NCBI GenBank assembly: GCA_004298155.1
Contig: SCRD01000017.1
Coordinates: 62,001-126,000 of the forward strand
Length of the DNA: 64,000 nt
From: Acidobacteriota bacterium
GTDB lineage: Bacteria > Acidobacteriota > Terriglobia > UBA7540
Reading direction: 5' to 3'
Shown: positions 42,394 to 54,674 of the stretch, piece by piece
Layout of the letters: every line of letters starts with the position of its first letter
Numbering within the stretch: the first letter of the stretch is position 1
The notes under the pieces: generated by a model
What the model was told of the DNA's origin: nothing
The model's input: only the letters and a program-made list of their open reading frames with translations
The model's database searches: none
Program-made: the position numbers and the translations under genes

Positions 42394-43509
42394 ATGGAAC
42401 TCTCAGTAGAAAAGAACCTCCTCCTCAGGGAATTGAATCTCACTCAGGGAGTTGTCGAGAGAAAAACCACAATTCCAATTCTCTCAAACCTTCTTCTGGA
42501 AGCGAATGATTCTTCCCTTCGGATCAGCGCCACGGACCTGGAGCTCGGTATCTGCTGTGGATGCCCGGCGAAGATCAAGAAAGCAGGGTCTGGAACGATT
42601 CCAGCGAAGCGGCTGTTTGAAATTGTGCGGTCGCTGCCTGAAAAGGAAGTCAAGCTCAAGCTTCTTGAAAACCACTGGATGCAGGTAACGTGCGAGCGCG
42701 CTTCATTCAAACTGGTAGGAATGGCGAAGGATAATTATCCGACTCTGCCTTCACTTCCGGATTCTCTGGTTTCCCTGCCGGTCGGCGTGCTTTCCACGAT
42801 GATCAAAAGGACAATCTTTTCGATTTCAGGCGAAGAGTCACGCTATACGCTGAATGGCGCGCTGCTGATCCTTAAGCCTGACAATGTGGCGATGGTGGCG
42901 ACCGACGGGCATCGGCTGGCGCTGATTGAGCGCGACCTGGAAGTGGCCGGGCTCAAGAACGAACTGCGAATTCTGATTCCCAAAAAGGCGATGGCGGAGC
43001 TGCAAAGGTTGCTGGCCGAAGCCGAAGAGGATTCAAAAGTCGGATTGTCAAAGGACGATAGCCACCTCTATTTTTCAATGGGACATCGCGTTTTGATTTC
43101 CCGGATGCTGACTGGACAGTTTCCCAATTACGAGGCGGTGCTGCCGCGCGAAAATAAGCTGGTGATTGAACTCGACAAGGATGTGCTTTCCACAGCCATC
43201 CGCCGCGTTGCCCTTCTGGCTGACCAGCGGTCAAGAGCCGTCCGGTTCAAGCTCTCTGATGGACAGATGGAAATCTCTTCTTCCAGTGGTGAATTTGGCG
43301 AAGCCCGCGAGGAGCTGGAGGTCGAGTACAAGGGCGAGCCAATGCAGGTTGGTTTTAACTATGAGTATCTGCTGGATTTCCTGAATGTTGTTGACGAGGG
43401 AAGTAAAGTCCGGCTGGAATTGAAAGACGAGCAGAGCGCGGGGCAAATGCGCTCGGGAGAAGAAAAGTTATTTCGATACCGCTACGTCGTGATGCCAATG
43501 AGAGTGTAA
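42394..43509 (+). CDS. dnaN: DNA polymerase III sliding clamp, beta subunit
   Basis: The 371-residue protein has the three-fold clamp architecture and typical sequences: ERKTTIPILSNLLLEA, YTLNGALLILKPDNVAMVATDGHRLAL and the C-terminal YRYVVMPMRV. It encircles DNA and tethers polymerase III. AAGGA lies upstream of the ATG. It follows dnaA as in most bacterial origins; the gyrB gene follows without the usual recF. Confidence 0.97.
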   Translation: MELSVEKNLLLRELNLTQGVVERKTTIPILSNLLLEANDSSLRISATDLELGICCGCPAKIKKAGSGTIPAKRLFEIVRSLPEKEVKLKLLENHWMQVTCERASFKLVGMAKDNYPTLPSLPDSLVSLPVGVLSTMIKRTIFSISGEESRYTLNGALLILKPDNVAMVATDGHRLALIERDLEVAGLKNELRILIPKKAMAELQRLLAEAEEDSKVGLSKDDSHLYFSMGHRVLISRMLTGQFPNYEAVLPRENKLVIELDKDVLSTAIRRVALLADQRSRAVRFKLSDGQMEISSSSGEFGEAREELEVEYKGEPMQVGFNYEYLLDFLNVVDEGSKVRLELKDEQSAGQMRSGEEKLFRYRYVVMPMRV

Positions 43510-43731
43510 GTCCGTTCAATCTATATGTTTTTACTTGCCGCCAGTTCTGTTGCCAGCATTGAATGTGTGGCCTGTTCCTGCCTGTTGAGGCTCAAACTTT
43601 GGCATGATGTCAATCAATGAACAGAAGGATTGACCGTAAAGTCTCCGTGAATGGCGGACAGTTTCATTGCGCCTATTTTCTACTGTTACGCAAAGACGTG
43701 GCGAATTGAGTCCCGTAGTATGGAGGAATAG

Positions 43732-46143
<2,412 letters not shown>

Positions 46144-46193
46144 CCCGATGGAAGAATTGATGTCGGCAAGCCAAGAAAAAGGAAAGTTGATTT

Positions 46194-48707
46194 ATGGGTG
46201 ACCAGGAACTGATCAGGCCTGCGAACGAAGTGCCTGTGAACATTGAAGACGAGATGCGGAAATCGTATCTCGATTACGCCATGAGCGTGATCATCGGGCG
46301 CGCGCTGCCTGATGTGCGCGACGGGTTGAAGCCCGTCCATCGGCGCATCCTTTATGCGATGTACAAGGAGGGAATGACCTCCGACAAGCGCTACACCAAG
46401 TGCGCCGGCGTGGTGGGAGAAGTGATCAAGAAATATCACCCGCACGGCGATTCCGCGGTCTACGACGCTCTGGTGCGCATGGCCCAGGATTTCAACCTCC
46501 GTTATCCGCTGATTGACGGCCAGGGGAATTTTGGATCGATCGATGGCGACCCGGCCGCGGCCTACCGGTACACTGAGTGCCGCCTGGAAGCGCTGGCGGA
46601 AGAGCTGCTGGAAGACATCGGCAAAGACACGGTGGACTTTGTTCCCAACTTCGATGAGTCAACCGAGGAACCGCTGGTCCTTCCCACGCGGGTCCCCAAT
46701 CTTCTGATCAACGGCTCGGACGGCATCGCGGTCGGCATGGCAACCAAGATTCCGCCGCACAACCTGTCTGAAGTGATCAACGCCACCGTCCTTTTGATCG
46801 AAAAGCCCACGGCGACACTGGACGAAGTTCTGGAGCTTATTCCCGGCCCCGACTTTCCAACCGGCGCGTACATTTACGGGCGAAGCGGCATCAAGTCGGC
46901 GTACGAAACCGGACGCGGGCAGTTCACCATGCGCGCCAAGGCGGCCATCGAGCACCAGACCAAGGAGAAAGAGCAGATCGTCATCACGGAGATTCCTTAC
47001 CAGGTGAACAAGGCCCGGGTGATCGAGCGCATTGCCAGCCTGGTGCAGGACAAGAAAATTGAAGGCATCTCGGACATCCGGGACGAATCCGACCGCGAAG
47101 GCATGCGCATTGTGATTGAAATCAAGCGCGGCGAGCAACCGGAAATTGTTCTGAACAATCTCTATAAGCACACGCAACTGCAGGAAAACTTTGGGATGAT
47201 CATGCTGGCTATTGTGAATGGCCAGCCTCGAGAACTGCCGTTGATGGAGGCCATCCAGCACTTCATCGACCACCGCGTTAACGTCGTCCGGCGGCGCACT
47301 ACTTATGATCTTCGCAAAGCCCAGGAGCGCGCCCACATACTGGAAGGGTTTCTGAAAGCGTTGTCGCACCTGGATGCCATCATCAAGCTGATCAGGGCTT
47401 CCAAGACGCCGGCAGACGCCCGCACAGGGTTGATGGAGCAGTTTGACTTTTCGCAGCGGCAGGCGCAGGCCATCCTGGAAATGCAGTTGCAGCGCCTGAC
47501 GGCCCTGGAACGCGATAAAATCCAGGAAGAGTACGATGAACTCCAGAAGAAGATTGCCGAATACGAAGAGATCCTGCGGAATGAGAAGGTCCTGCGCCGC
47601 GTGATTGTAAAGGAGCTGAAAGAGGTGCAGAAGGAGTACGGTGACGAGCGCAAGACGGCCATCATCAGCGAGCAGGCAGAGATTGGCCTCGAAGATCTGA
47701 TTGCCGTTGAAGATGTGGTGATCACGCTCTCGCACTCCCAGTATCTCAAACGCACTCCATTATCCACTTACCGCCAACAGGCCCGCGGCGGCAAGGGACG
47801 CCTGGGAATGAAAACCCGGGAGGCTGACTTTGTGGAGGGGCTGTTTGTCGCCTCCACGCACAGTTACATTCTGGTTTTCACCAACACCGGAAGAGTTCAC
47901 TGGCTGAAGGTTTATGAGATTCCCGATGTTGCCGCCGCCGGACGCGGGAAACACATTCTCAACCTTGTGAATCTGAACCCGCGCGAAAAGGTGGCATCGC
48001 TGGTAACGCTGAAAGAACTCCCCGATGAGCGGAAAGACATCCAGGTGAACGATGAAACCTACGCGGCAGAAGGCTATGTCACGCTTGTGACCCGCAACGG
48101 CGTCATCAAGAAGACGCGCCTCGCGAATTTCTCCAACCCCATGGCGCGCGGCATCATTGCGATGAATGTGGATGACGATGATGAGTTGATTGGAGCCAAG
48201 CAGACAACGGGGCAGGACACCATCTTTCTCGCCACGCACGAAGGCATGGCCATTCGCTTCCGGGAAAGCGACGTTCGTGACATGGGCCGGCAGGCGCGCG
48301 GCGTTCGCGCGATGACGCTCGAAAAAGGGGACTACATTATCGGCGTCGAAGTCGTGGGTGAAAAGGAATTGATCCTTTCCGCCACCGAAAAGGGTTTTGG
48401 GAAGCGCACGCCCATCACCGAGTACCGGCTGCAATCGCGCGGCGGCAAGGGCGTCATCAATGTGAAGACGGTGGCGCGCAACGGCAAGGTGGTCAGCTCG
48501 CTCAGTGTTACGGAGGACTCGGAGGTCATGTTGATCACCCAGCAGGGTAAGATCGCGCGGCTCGATTCCGCCAAGATTCGCGAGTCAGGCCGTTCGTCGC
48601 AGGGGGTGAAACTGATTAATCTGGGTGAAGAAGACCAACTGGCCGCCGCGTGCCTCATCCGGGCTGAGGACACTGAGGACGATACGCAGGGCATGCTGAT
48701 CCAATAG
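46194..48707 (+). CDS. gyrA: DNA gyrase subunit A
   Basis: The catalytic Tyr is Tyr126 in [10 protein letters not shown]. The quinolone-resistance region reads [16 protein letters not shown], with the sensitive-type Ser retained at the position of E. coli Ser83. The GyrA box (QQARGGKG), needed for DNA wrapping and thus true gyrase activity, is present near residue 527, followed by a six-blade beta-pinwheel. Length of 837 residues is normal. AAGGAA lies upstream of the ATG. It is part of the dnaA-dnaN-gyrB-gyrA block. Confidence 0.97.
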   Translation: MGDQELIRPANEVPVNIEDEMRKSYLDYAMSVIIGRALPDVRDGLKPVHRRILYAMYKEGMTSDKRYTKCAGVVGEVIKKYHPHGDSAVYDALVRMAQDFNLRYPLIDGQGNFGSIDGDPAAAYRYTECRLEALAEELLEDIGKDTVDFVPNFDESTEEPLVLPTRVPNLLINGSDGIAVGMATKIPPHNLSEVINATVLLIEKPTATLDEVLELIPGPDFPTGAYIYGRSGIKSAYETGRGQFTMRAKAAIEHQTKEKEQIVITEIPYQVNKARVIERIASLVQDKKIEGISDIRDESDREGMRIVIEIKRGEQPEIVLNNLYKHTQLQENFGMIMLAIVNGQPRELPLMEAIQHFIDHRVNVVRRRTTYDLRKAQERAHILEGFLKALSHLDAIIKLIRASKTPADARTGLMEQFDFSQRQAQAILEMQLQRLTALERDKIQEEYDELQKKIAEYEEILRNEKVLRRVIVKELKEVQKEYGDERKTAIISEQAEIGLEDLIAVEDVVITLSHSQYLKRTPLSTYRQQARGGKGRLGMKTREADFVEGLFVASTHSYILVFTNTGRVHWLKVYEIPDVAAAGRGKHILNLVNLNPREKVASLVTLKELPDERKDIQVNDETYAAEGYVTLVTRNGVIKKTRLANFSNPMARGIIAMNVDDDDELIGAKQTTGQDTIFLATHEGMAIRFRESDVRDMGRQARGVRAMTLEKGDYIIGVEVVGEKELILSATEKGFGKRTPITEYRLQSRGGKGVINVKTVARNGKVVSSLSVTEDSEVMLITQQGKIARLDSAKIRESGRSSQGVKLINLGEEDQLAAACLIRAEDTEDDTQGMLIQ

Positions 48708-48766
48708 CCCTTGATCACAGGTGTGGATGATGTCATGATCCTGTTAGAGACGCCAAGGAGGGAATC

Positions 48767-49144
48767 ATGGCATCAGAATCTGTCGCCCTCGGAACGCGTT
48801 GGATTGCCCGCGCATGGAGTATCCTCAGTATTATCTACGTGCTGATTCTTGCCGCCGGTGAGATCTTAAGGAACCAGGGTCCAGCATCCGCCGCCCAGGA
48901 GTGGTTTGGTGTGGCGTTGTTTCCTATCGGAGTTTGCGCCGGGCTCGCTCTGGCCTGGTTTCATGAAAGGCTGGGAGGGTTCCTCGCTCTCGGGTGCTTT
49001 GTAGCTTTCTACGCGTGGAACCTGCTTTGGTCGGGATCTATACCTCACAGTCCCTTTTACCTCTGGATTGCTGCTCCAAGTATCCTTTTTATTGCTGCGG
49101 GAATCCAAACTCATCGGATAGCGCACGGCGGGATCAGGCGGTAA
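48767..49144 (+). CDS. Small membrane protein of unknown function
   Basis: AAGGAGGG precedes the ATG. The 125-residue product has about four hydrophobic segments (SILSIIYVLILAAGEIL, GVALFPIGVCAGLALAWF, LALGCFVAFYAWNLLW, LWIAAPSILFIAAGI) and resembles the small DUF7670-type four-helix proteins, though I cannot assign it firmly. It begins 59 bp after gyrA and may be co-transcribed with it. Confidence 0.65.
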   Translation: MASESVALGTRWIARAWSILSIIYVLILAAGEILRNQGPASAAQEWFGVALFPIGVCAGLALAWFHERLGGFLALGCFVAFYAWNLLWSGSIPHSPFYLWIAAPSILFIAAGIQTHRIAHGGIRR

Positions 49145-49228
49145 TCACTGCAACCAAAATGGCGGCTTGGTACTCCGGGTTGAGAGCATTCCGTCCACCT
49201 GCTATGCTAGTTTCTTGAGGAGTATTCA

Positions 49229-50050
49229 TTGAGCGGGCTGGAAGTCAAGCAGAAACGGCTGGAAGGCGAGCTGAAGAAACTGCCCTCGTTGATTGTTGCC
49301 TATTCAGGCGGCGTCGATTCCGCCTACCTGGCCTATGCAGCGCACGAGGCGCTTGGAGAGCGCATGCTCGCGGTGACAGCACTCAGCGCAAGCTACTCGG
49401 AACGCGACCGGCGGGTGGCTGAGGCCTGCGTGGAACGCTTCCAGGTCCCACACGAATTCATCAACACTGCTGAACTTTCAAATCCCAACTATCGCGCCAA
49501 CAATCCTGACCGCTGCTTCTTCTGCAAGGATGAGCTTTTCAGTCAGCTCGACCAGCTTGCCGCCCAGCGCGGATTTTCAGCCGTCGCCTACGGCCTGAAT
49601 GTGGATGACCAGGGCGACTGGAGGCCCGGTCAGCGGGCGGCCAGCAAGCACAAGGTCCTGACGCCGCTGGTCGAGGCTGGCCTCACCAAGGCTGACATTC
49701 GTGAGCTCTCGCGGCGAGCGGACTTGCCGGTCTGGGATCGTCCGGCTTCGGCATGCCTCTCATCACGCATCGCTTACGGGGTTGAAGTTACTCCGGAACG
49801 GCTGGCGGTGGTGGAAAAAGGCGAAGAGGCGCTTCGGGCGCTTGGGTTCCTCCAGTTCCGCGTCCGGCACCACGACAAGCTGGTGCGTCTGGAAATTGCT
49901 CCGGACGAGCTGCCCCGGGCTTTAACGCCGGAAATGGCTGTGAAGTTTGTGGAAATCTTCAAGCCCCTGGGGTTCAACTTTGTAACCCTGGACCTGGAAG
50001 GTTATCGCAGCGGGTCCCTCAACACCCACCTCATCAAGATCGCCGGCTGA
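49229..50050 (+). CDS. larE: ATP-dependent sacrificial sulfur transferase LarE
   Basis: The protein has the PP-loop SGGVDS (26-31) and, at residue 176, the Cys of PASACLSSRI that donates its sulfur in the single-turnover LarE type; CFFCKDELF lies between. LarE makes the thiocarbonyl groups of the nickel-pincer nucleotide cofactor used by lactate racemase and related enzymes. Start is TTG with GAGGAG upstream. LarB and LarC are not adjacent, so the cofactor pathway must be completed elsewhere, or this protein has another sulfur-transfer role. Confidence 0.85.
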   Translation: MSGLEVKQKRLEGELKKLPSLIVAYSGGVDSAYLAYAAHEALGERMLAVTALSASYSERDRRVAEACVERFQVPHEFINTAELSNPNYRANNPDRCFFCKDELFSQLDQLAAQRGFSAVAYGLNVDDQGDWRPGQRAASKHKVLTPLVEAGLTKADIRELSRRADLPVWDRPASACLSSRIAYGVEVTPERLAVVEKGEEALRALGFLQFRVRHHDKLVRLEIAPDELPRALTPEMAVKFVEIFKPLGFNFVTLDLEGYRSGSLNTHLIKIAG

Positions 50051-50177
50051 TCTCCGCCGGCTTACATTCTCCGCTGACTCCCTCAAGAGACTTAGCGAAA
50101 GACAAAGGCTGACGTACGGATGTATGCTGTCGTAGCTCGATCGCAGGGCCATTCCCGTCTTCTGCCGGAGGTGTGTG

Positions 50178-51116
50178 TTGAAGAAGGTCCTTGCCCATTC
50201 ATTGCTCATTCTGCTTCCGATATTATCCTTTGGGGGCGTTGCCAACGCCCAGATGCAGCACATTGCCGAAAAGCTCGGATACCCGCCGGACTCAAAGTTG
50301 TTGATCATCCATGCAGACGACCTTGGCGTGGCGCATTCCCAGGATATGGCCAGTTTCAAGGCGCTCGAAGAGCGGGCCGTTACAGCAGCAAGTGTGATGG
50401 TCCCGTGCCCCTGGTTTACGGAAGTCGCGGACTTCGCAAAGTTGCATCCCGACATGGATATTGGGCTTCATCTGACGCTAACCAGCGAATGGAAAACCTA
50501 TCGCTGGGGGCCTGTGGCGCCCAGAGACCAGGTGGCGAGCTTGCTCGATCCGAACGGCTATTTCTACCGTGATAACGGCCCGGTGGCGGCACGTGCCAGG
50601 CCCGAAGAAGCTGAGCTTGAAGTCCGCGCCCAGGTCCAACGCGCGCTCGCAATGGGAATCCGCCCTAGCCACCTCGACATCCACATGGGAACACTCGCCG
50701 CAACGCCGCAGCTCTATTCCGTCCTTATCAAAGTGGCGCATGAACTCCATCTGCCCTACATGGCGGTCAAGCTTCCGGGCAGACAGGGCGAAGAGATGCT
50801 GAAACTGGTGTCACCGAATGACATTGTTCTCGATCACCTGGTAATGTTCACTCCGCCGGTCCCTGCCGACCGCTGGACGGAAAATTACTTGAAGGCCATT
50901 GAGTCACTCAAACCCGGCTTGACTGAGATGATCGTCCATCTGGCCTACGACAATTCTGAAATGCGCGCCATCACAGTGGACCATCCGGATTACGGAGCCG
51001 CGTGGCGGCAACGCGATTTCAACGCCGTTACCAGCCCGGAGTTCAAGCAGGCGCTCAAAGAGAACCATATCATTCTTGTGGGTTGGAAACAGTTGGACAG
51101 GTTGGTGCAAAAGTAG
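50178..51116 (+). CDS. Secreted ChbG/YdjC-like carbohydrate deacetylase
   Basis: GGAGG lies 6 nt before the TTG at 50178 (a GTG just before is less well spaced). After a signal peptide (LKKVLAHSLLILLPILSFGGVANA), the ChbG motifs appear: LLIIHADDLGVAHSQ with the metal Asp pair, DIGLHLTLTSEW and SHLDIHMG. YdjC-family enzymes remove acetyl groups from chitobiose-type sugars; this one is exported, unlike ChbG, so the substrate is probably extracellular. It is transcribed convergently with the deacetylase-family gene at 51131. Confidence 0.82.
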   Translation: MKKVLAHSLLILLPILSFGGVANAQMQHIAEKLGYPPDSKLLIIHADDLGVAHSQDMASFKALEERAVTAASVMVPCPWFTEVADFAKLHPDMDIGLHLTLTSEWKTYRWGPVAPRDQVASLLDPNGYFYRDNGPVAARARPEEAELEVRAQVQRALAMGIRPSHLDIHMGTLAATPQLYSVLIKVAHELHLPYMAVKLPGRQGEEMLKLVSPNDIVLDHLVMFTPPVPADRWTENYLKAIESLKPGLTEMIVHLAYDNSEMRAITVDHPDYGAAWRQRDFNAVTSPEFKQALKENHIILVGWKQLDRLVQK

Positions 51117-51130
51117 CTTGCCGCGTCAGG

Positions 51131-52060
51131 CTATTCATCGCCCCGGCCTGTCGCAAGGCTGGCAAACTCCATCGCGACCTTGAACGTATTACAGTGGATG
51201 CGGACGGTATCCGAAACGTGGCGGGCGTAGCCGCCTGCAAGAGTTACCACCACGGGAATATTCTTTGCCCTCGTCTTCTCGAACAGAATTCGGTCGCGGT
51301 GTTCGAGGCCCTGCAGGCTGAGCTTCAGCCCGCCCAACTGGTCTTCGCGGTAGGGATCAGCCCCTGCAAGATAGAAAACTACCTGGGGATTGAACTCAGC
51401 GAGCGCCTTATCGAGACTGTCTTCCAGAGCGGCGAGATACTCCGTGTCCTGAACTCCGTTGTGGAGGTTGACGTCCAGGTTGCTGGGCGGCTTGGGGTAA
51501 GGATAATTGTTTTCCTGGTGGATCGAAAGCGTATAAACGGATTCGTCGCCGCCGAAAATGGCTGCTGTGCCGTTACCCTGGTGGACATCGCAATCAACGG
51601 TCATTGCACGCTCGATGAGGTTGTCTTTCTGCAGCCGCCGGATGGCAACGGCGACGTCGTGGATTACACAGAATCCCTCGCCGTGGTCGGGAAAAGCGTG
51701 ATGATAGCCGCCGCCGATGTTGACGCCGACTCCATTCTCAAGCGCCAATCGTCCCGCCAGTATCGAGCCGCCTGCCGAAAGCCAGACGGCCCGGACAAGC
51801 TCGGGGGAATAAGGAACTTCCATCCTCAGGATTTCAACGTGGGAAAGTTTTGCGTTCTTCAGTTTCCAGATGTAATCGCGATCATGAACCAGGGCCACAT
51901 CGTCATCCGAGGCCGGAGACGGCTCAATAATTTCCTCCGGACTGATTAGGTTCTCCTGGAGCAACCGCTCCTTGATCAGGCGGTACTTCGCGGAAGGAAA
52001 GACGTGGTTGCCCAGGTTCAGGTCGTATTGGTCTGAGTAAACAGCTATCATCTTGCCCAT
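51131..52060 (-). CDS. Histone-deacetylase-family hydrolase
   Basis: The HDAC/acetoin-utilisation fold is clear: GGGYHHAFPDHGEGFCVIHD (tandem His), VDCDVHQGNGT (zinc Asp and His) and YLAGADPYREDQLGGL (second zinc Asp), with LAGGYA at the end. Bacterial members deacetylate polyamines, acetoin-related compounds or proteins; which one applies here cannot be read. The length of 309 residues is normal. It is convergent with the ChbG-like gene, leaving 14 bp between stops. Confidence 0.88.
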   Translation of the reverse strand: MGKMIAVYSDQYDLNLGNHVFPSAKYRLIKERLLQENLISPEEIIEPSPASDDDVALVHDRDYIWKLKNAKLSHVEILRMEVPYSPELVRAVWLSAGGSILAGRLALENGVGVNIGGGYHHAFPDHGEGFCVIHDVAVAIRRLQKDNLIERAMTVDCDVHQGNGTAAIFGGDESVYTLSIHQENNYPYPKPPSNLDVNLHNGVQDTEYLAALEDSLDKALAEFNPQVVFYLAGADPYREDQLGGLKLSLQGLEHRDRILFEKTRAKNIPVVVTLAGGYARHVSDTVRIHCNTFKVAMEFASLATGRGDE

Positions 52061-52149
52061 ACTTCCATTCCCACCAATTCTACCAGTTCTGATATCCCGA
52101 CAGCGTTTTCAGCAATGCCTTTCCTGCCTCCGCGCGTTTTTACCCGTCA

Positions 52150-54624
52150 TCAGAACCCGAAATAGTATGAGAACTTCACAAAGAACTGCCGCCCATCGTT
52201 CAGGAAACGGTTAGTGCGGAAGAGTTCCGAGCCGGTGGGCGTGGGAACCAGATTGATATTCTGCTGGTCGCTGTTATAGCCCACATAGAGAGCTGTCCAC
52301 GGGTTGACGATGTACGAAACCAGGAAGTCGGTGTTGAATTGTTTTACCGGATGGAGGGACGTCAGTCCCTCATTGGGAAGAATGGTGTCGTATTGGAAAA
52401 TCGTTCGTACGCCCAGGCGTGGATTGAATTGCCAGTTCCACTTGGAACGGATGATGTGATTGTCAAAGATACTCGCTCCACCTTCCCGGCTGGTGAGCCG
52501 CTCCAGGATATAAGTATTGTCAACCTCCAGCTTCGTGATTGGACGAATGGTCATCAGCATCTGGGCGTGCGTGAGGTTGGCCAGCATAGGCGGCTGGCTT
52601 GTGCGGGGCACAAAGTTCACGTCAGTGCCCCACTCGTATTGCGCGCTGAAAGTGAAAGGTTGATAGTACTGGCTGCCAACGTAGATGCCCTTGTGCTGGT
52701 GGACATAAGTGCGATTGGAAGGCAGCACGGGAAAATCCTGAGGCCGCAGCAATTCATGGTCTCCGGACTGGTATAGTTCAATGTAGGTCTGGCCGGTCAG
52801 CTCAAAGCTCAACCCCGTATCATAGTACTGGTCAAGCTGATTCCCGGCGTGGTCCCAGACGGGATCGACGTAAAGGGTGGGGCCCCATGAGATTAGTGTT
52901 TTTTCTTCCGGTCGAAAACGATAGGTGATGAACTGCCCAAGGCCTCTGAAGTCTGGGCGCAACGCGGGCCTTGGAATCGCGCGGGTGTAGGGCACAAATT
53001 GGTCCACTGTGTTTTCGCCCAGGAATCCGGCTTCGGTTTTGAAGCCAGGGCTGAGGTCCTCATAGTTGAGGTCGTAATAAAACTGGTAACCGGTGCGCTG
53101 CAAATGAAATTTATAAGCCGGGCCGGCGGACCGCGGAGCACGGGGCAAGGTGGTTGTGCTGGTAACTCCCTGCCAGTCCAACGTCCAATTGGGCGTGAGT
53201 TTGAAATGGCCGTCGACGCCTCCTACGCGGTTGTAGGCGCCCGCGAATTCGCGGTCGGTATAGATCATACCGATCGTTGACTGTTTCCCGACGTCCCGAT
53301 TGATTCTCACAACGCTGAAACGAGCGTTCTTACCCGCGAGTGGATCATTCGGTGCGACGCTTTCTCCCGGCGATTGATCATCAGAGAATAGAGTTCCAAT
53401 GGCATAATGTCCTACCCTGCCGGTCAGTCTGACGCCCAACTGCGGATCAGCAATGTTGCGGGAAAAAAACAGATTGAGCGGCGTCTGGAAGAAGTTGGCA
53501 TTCTCCAGGAAGAACGGCCGCTTCTCCGGAAAGTTGACTGCGAACCGCTGGTTGACGGTCACCTGCGGCTGGTCGGACTCTACCTGGCTGAAGTCGGGCT
53601 TCAAAGTTGTGTCAAGCACCAGGCTGTCTTTGAGGACCGCCTTGGCATCAACCCCTGCTCGCGGATCGAAACCGCTGGAAACGAACCGTGGATTGTTGGG
53701 GTCACGCGTATCCAGGGCCCGATAGGAACGTTCAAAGGCGTAAGGGATAAATTGCACATTATGTCCCCGGGAAATCGAATCCAGGCCTTCCAGCGTGGCC
53801 TCCTGGCCGAGCCGTCCCTGAATGCGAGTTGATACGCGCGGCCAGGTGTCTGAACCGTTGTTCCGCGGGATCCAGCGTATGAAGAGGATTCCCCAGGTTT
53901 GTTTTGGAGTTGCCGGGAACCGCAGGCTCTTGAACGGGATGGCCTCCCATACCACAAATCCCTGTTTGGTCCGTTGGCCTTTCGATTTCCATACCGTGTC
54001 GAACGAGCTATCGTAATTCGGACTTGCGTTTTCTTCGTAGCTGCCGTCCTGCTGCAACCCAAACGGATTAACGGTGAAAACGTAGGCGTGGCGACGATCG
54101 TGAAAAGTGTCGAGAAACAGGTCCAGCCGTTCGTCGCCGGACAGATGGTCCCGCACCGTCATGTGGGCGCGCACTTTACTGGGTTCGTCGTCGAAGGCGA
54201 CGAAAACCACGTAGAGGTAATTGCTGTCGTAGCCGAGATATACATCCGTATGCTGGTTAGGTGGCGCGTTGTCCTTCGGCGTACGCTGGATGAATCCCTG
54301 GATCTTGAGCATCTTGCCAGCCATCGCGGCGTCCGGCTTCATCTCCAGAAAATCAGAAAGCCTGGGCGAAGAGCTGACGCGGGGGATTGTGATAGTCGGG
54401 CGGGGCTCCGCGAGATCGGACGAAATTGAGGTTCGGGCGTAGGCCGGCCCGGCTGCACCCAGGGCAGCCAGGCCCAGTGCCACAGCGGACCAGAAGAAGC
54501 GAATGAGCAGCGCCCTGATTGTGGAAGGCTGGATGATCTTTCCACGGGAACGTGCCCGGCTGGGGTGCAAGGAACTAAGAAGTCGATTTCTTTGCTTCAT
54601 CAGCCGGACCGGTCTATGCCTCAT
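52150..54624 (-). CDS. CBM9-like/DUF5916 outer-membrane protein
   Basis: A long N-terminal segment with a signal-type hydrophobic stretch (FFWSAVALGLAALGAAGPAYA) is followed by a CBM9-like beta sandwich (TDVYLGYDSNYLYVVFVAFD, RRHAYVFTVNPFGLQQDG) and a DUF5916 region predicted as an outer-membrane beta-barrel, ending in the aromatic QFFVKFSYYFGF typical of barrel C-termini. Role is unknown, perhaps substrate binding or transport at the outer membrane. The start could be 54624 or the Met at 54600; neither has a clear ribosome binding site. Confidence 0.83.
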   Translation of the reverse strand: MRHRPVRLMKQRNRLLSSLHPSRARSRGKIIQPSTIRALLIRFFWSAVALGLAALGAAGPAYARTSISSDLAEPRPTITIPRVSSSPRLSDFLEMKPDAAMAGKMLKIQGFIQRTPKDNAPPNQHTDVYLGYDSNYLYVVFVAFDDEPSKVRAHMTVRDHLSGDERLDLFLDTFHDRRHAYVFTVNPFGLQQDGSYEENASPNYDSSFDTVWKSKGQRTKQGFVVWEAIPFKSLRFPATPKQTWGILFIRWIPRNNGSDTWPRVSTRIQGRLGQEATLEGLDSISRGHNVQFIPYAFERSYRALDTRDPNNPRFVSSGFDPRAGVDAKAVLKDSLVLDTTLKPDFSQVESDQPQVTVNQRFAVNFPEKRPFFLENANFFQTPLNLFFSRNIADPQLGVRLTGRVGHYAIGTLFSDDQSPGESVAPNDPLAGKNARFSVVRINRDVGKQSTIGMIYTDREFAGAYNRVGGVDGHFKLTPNWTLDWQGVTSTTTLPRAPRSAGPAYKFHLQRTGYQFYYDLNYEDLSPGFKTEAGFLGENTVDQFVPYTRAIPRPALRPDFRGLGQFITYRFRPEEKTLISWGPTLYVDPVWDHAGNQLDQYYDTGLSFELTGQTYIELYQSGDHELLRPQDFPVLPSNRTYVHQHKGIYVGSQYYQPFTFSAQYEWGTDVNFVPRTSQPPMLANLTHAQMLMTIRPITKLEVDNTYILERLTSREGGASIFDNHIIRSKWNWQFNPRLGVRTIFQYDTILPNEGLTSLHPVKQFNTDFLVSYIVNPWTALYVGYNSDQQNINLVPTPTGSELFRTNRFLNDGRQFFVKFSYYFGF

Positions 54625-54674
54625 TCCACAGTTGGAGCTGGATTTTCTGACTGCGAGCTTTAAAGTCTTGCGAT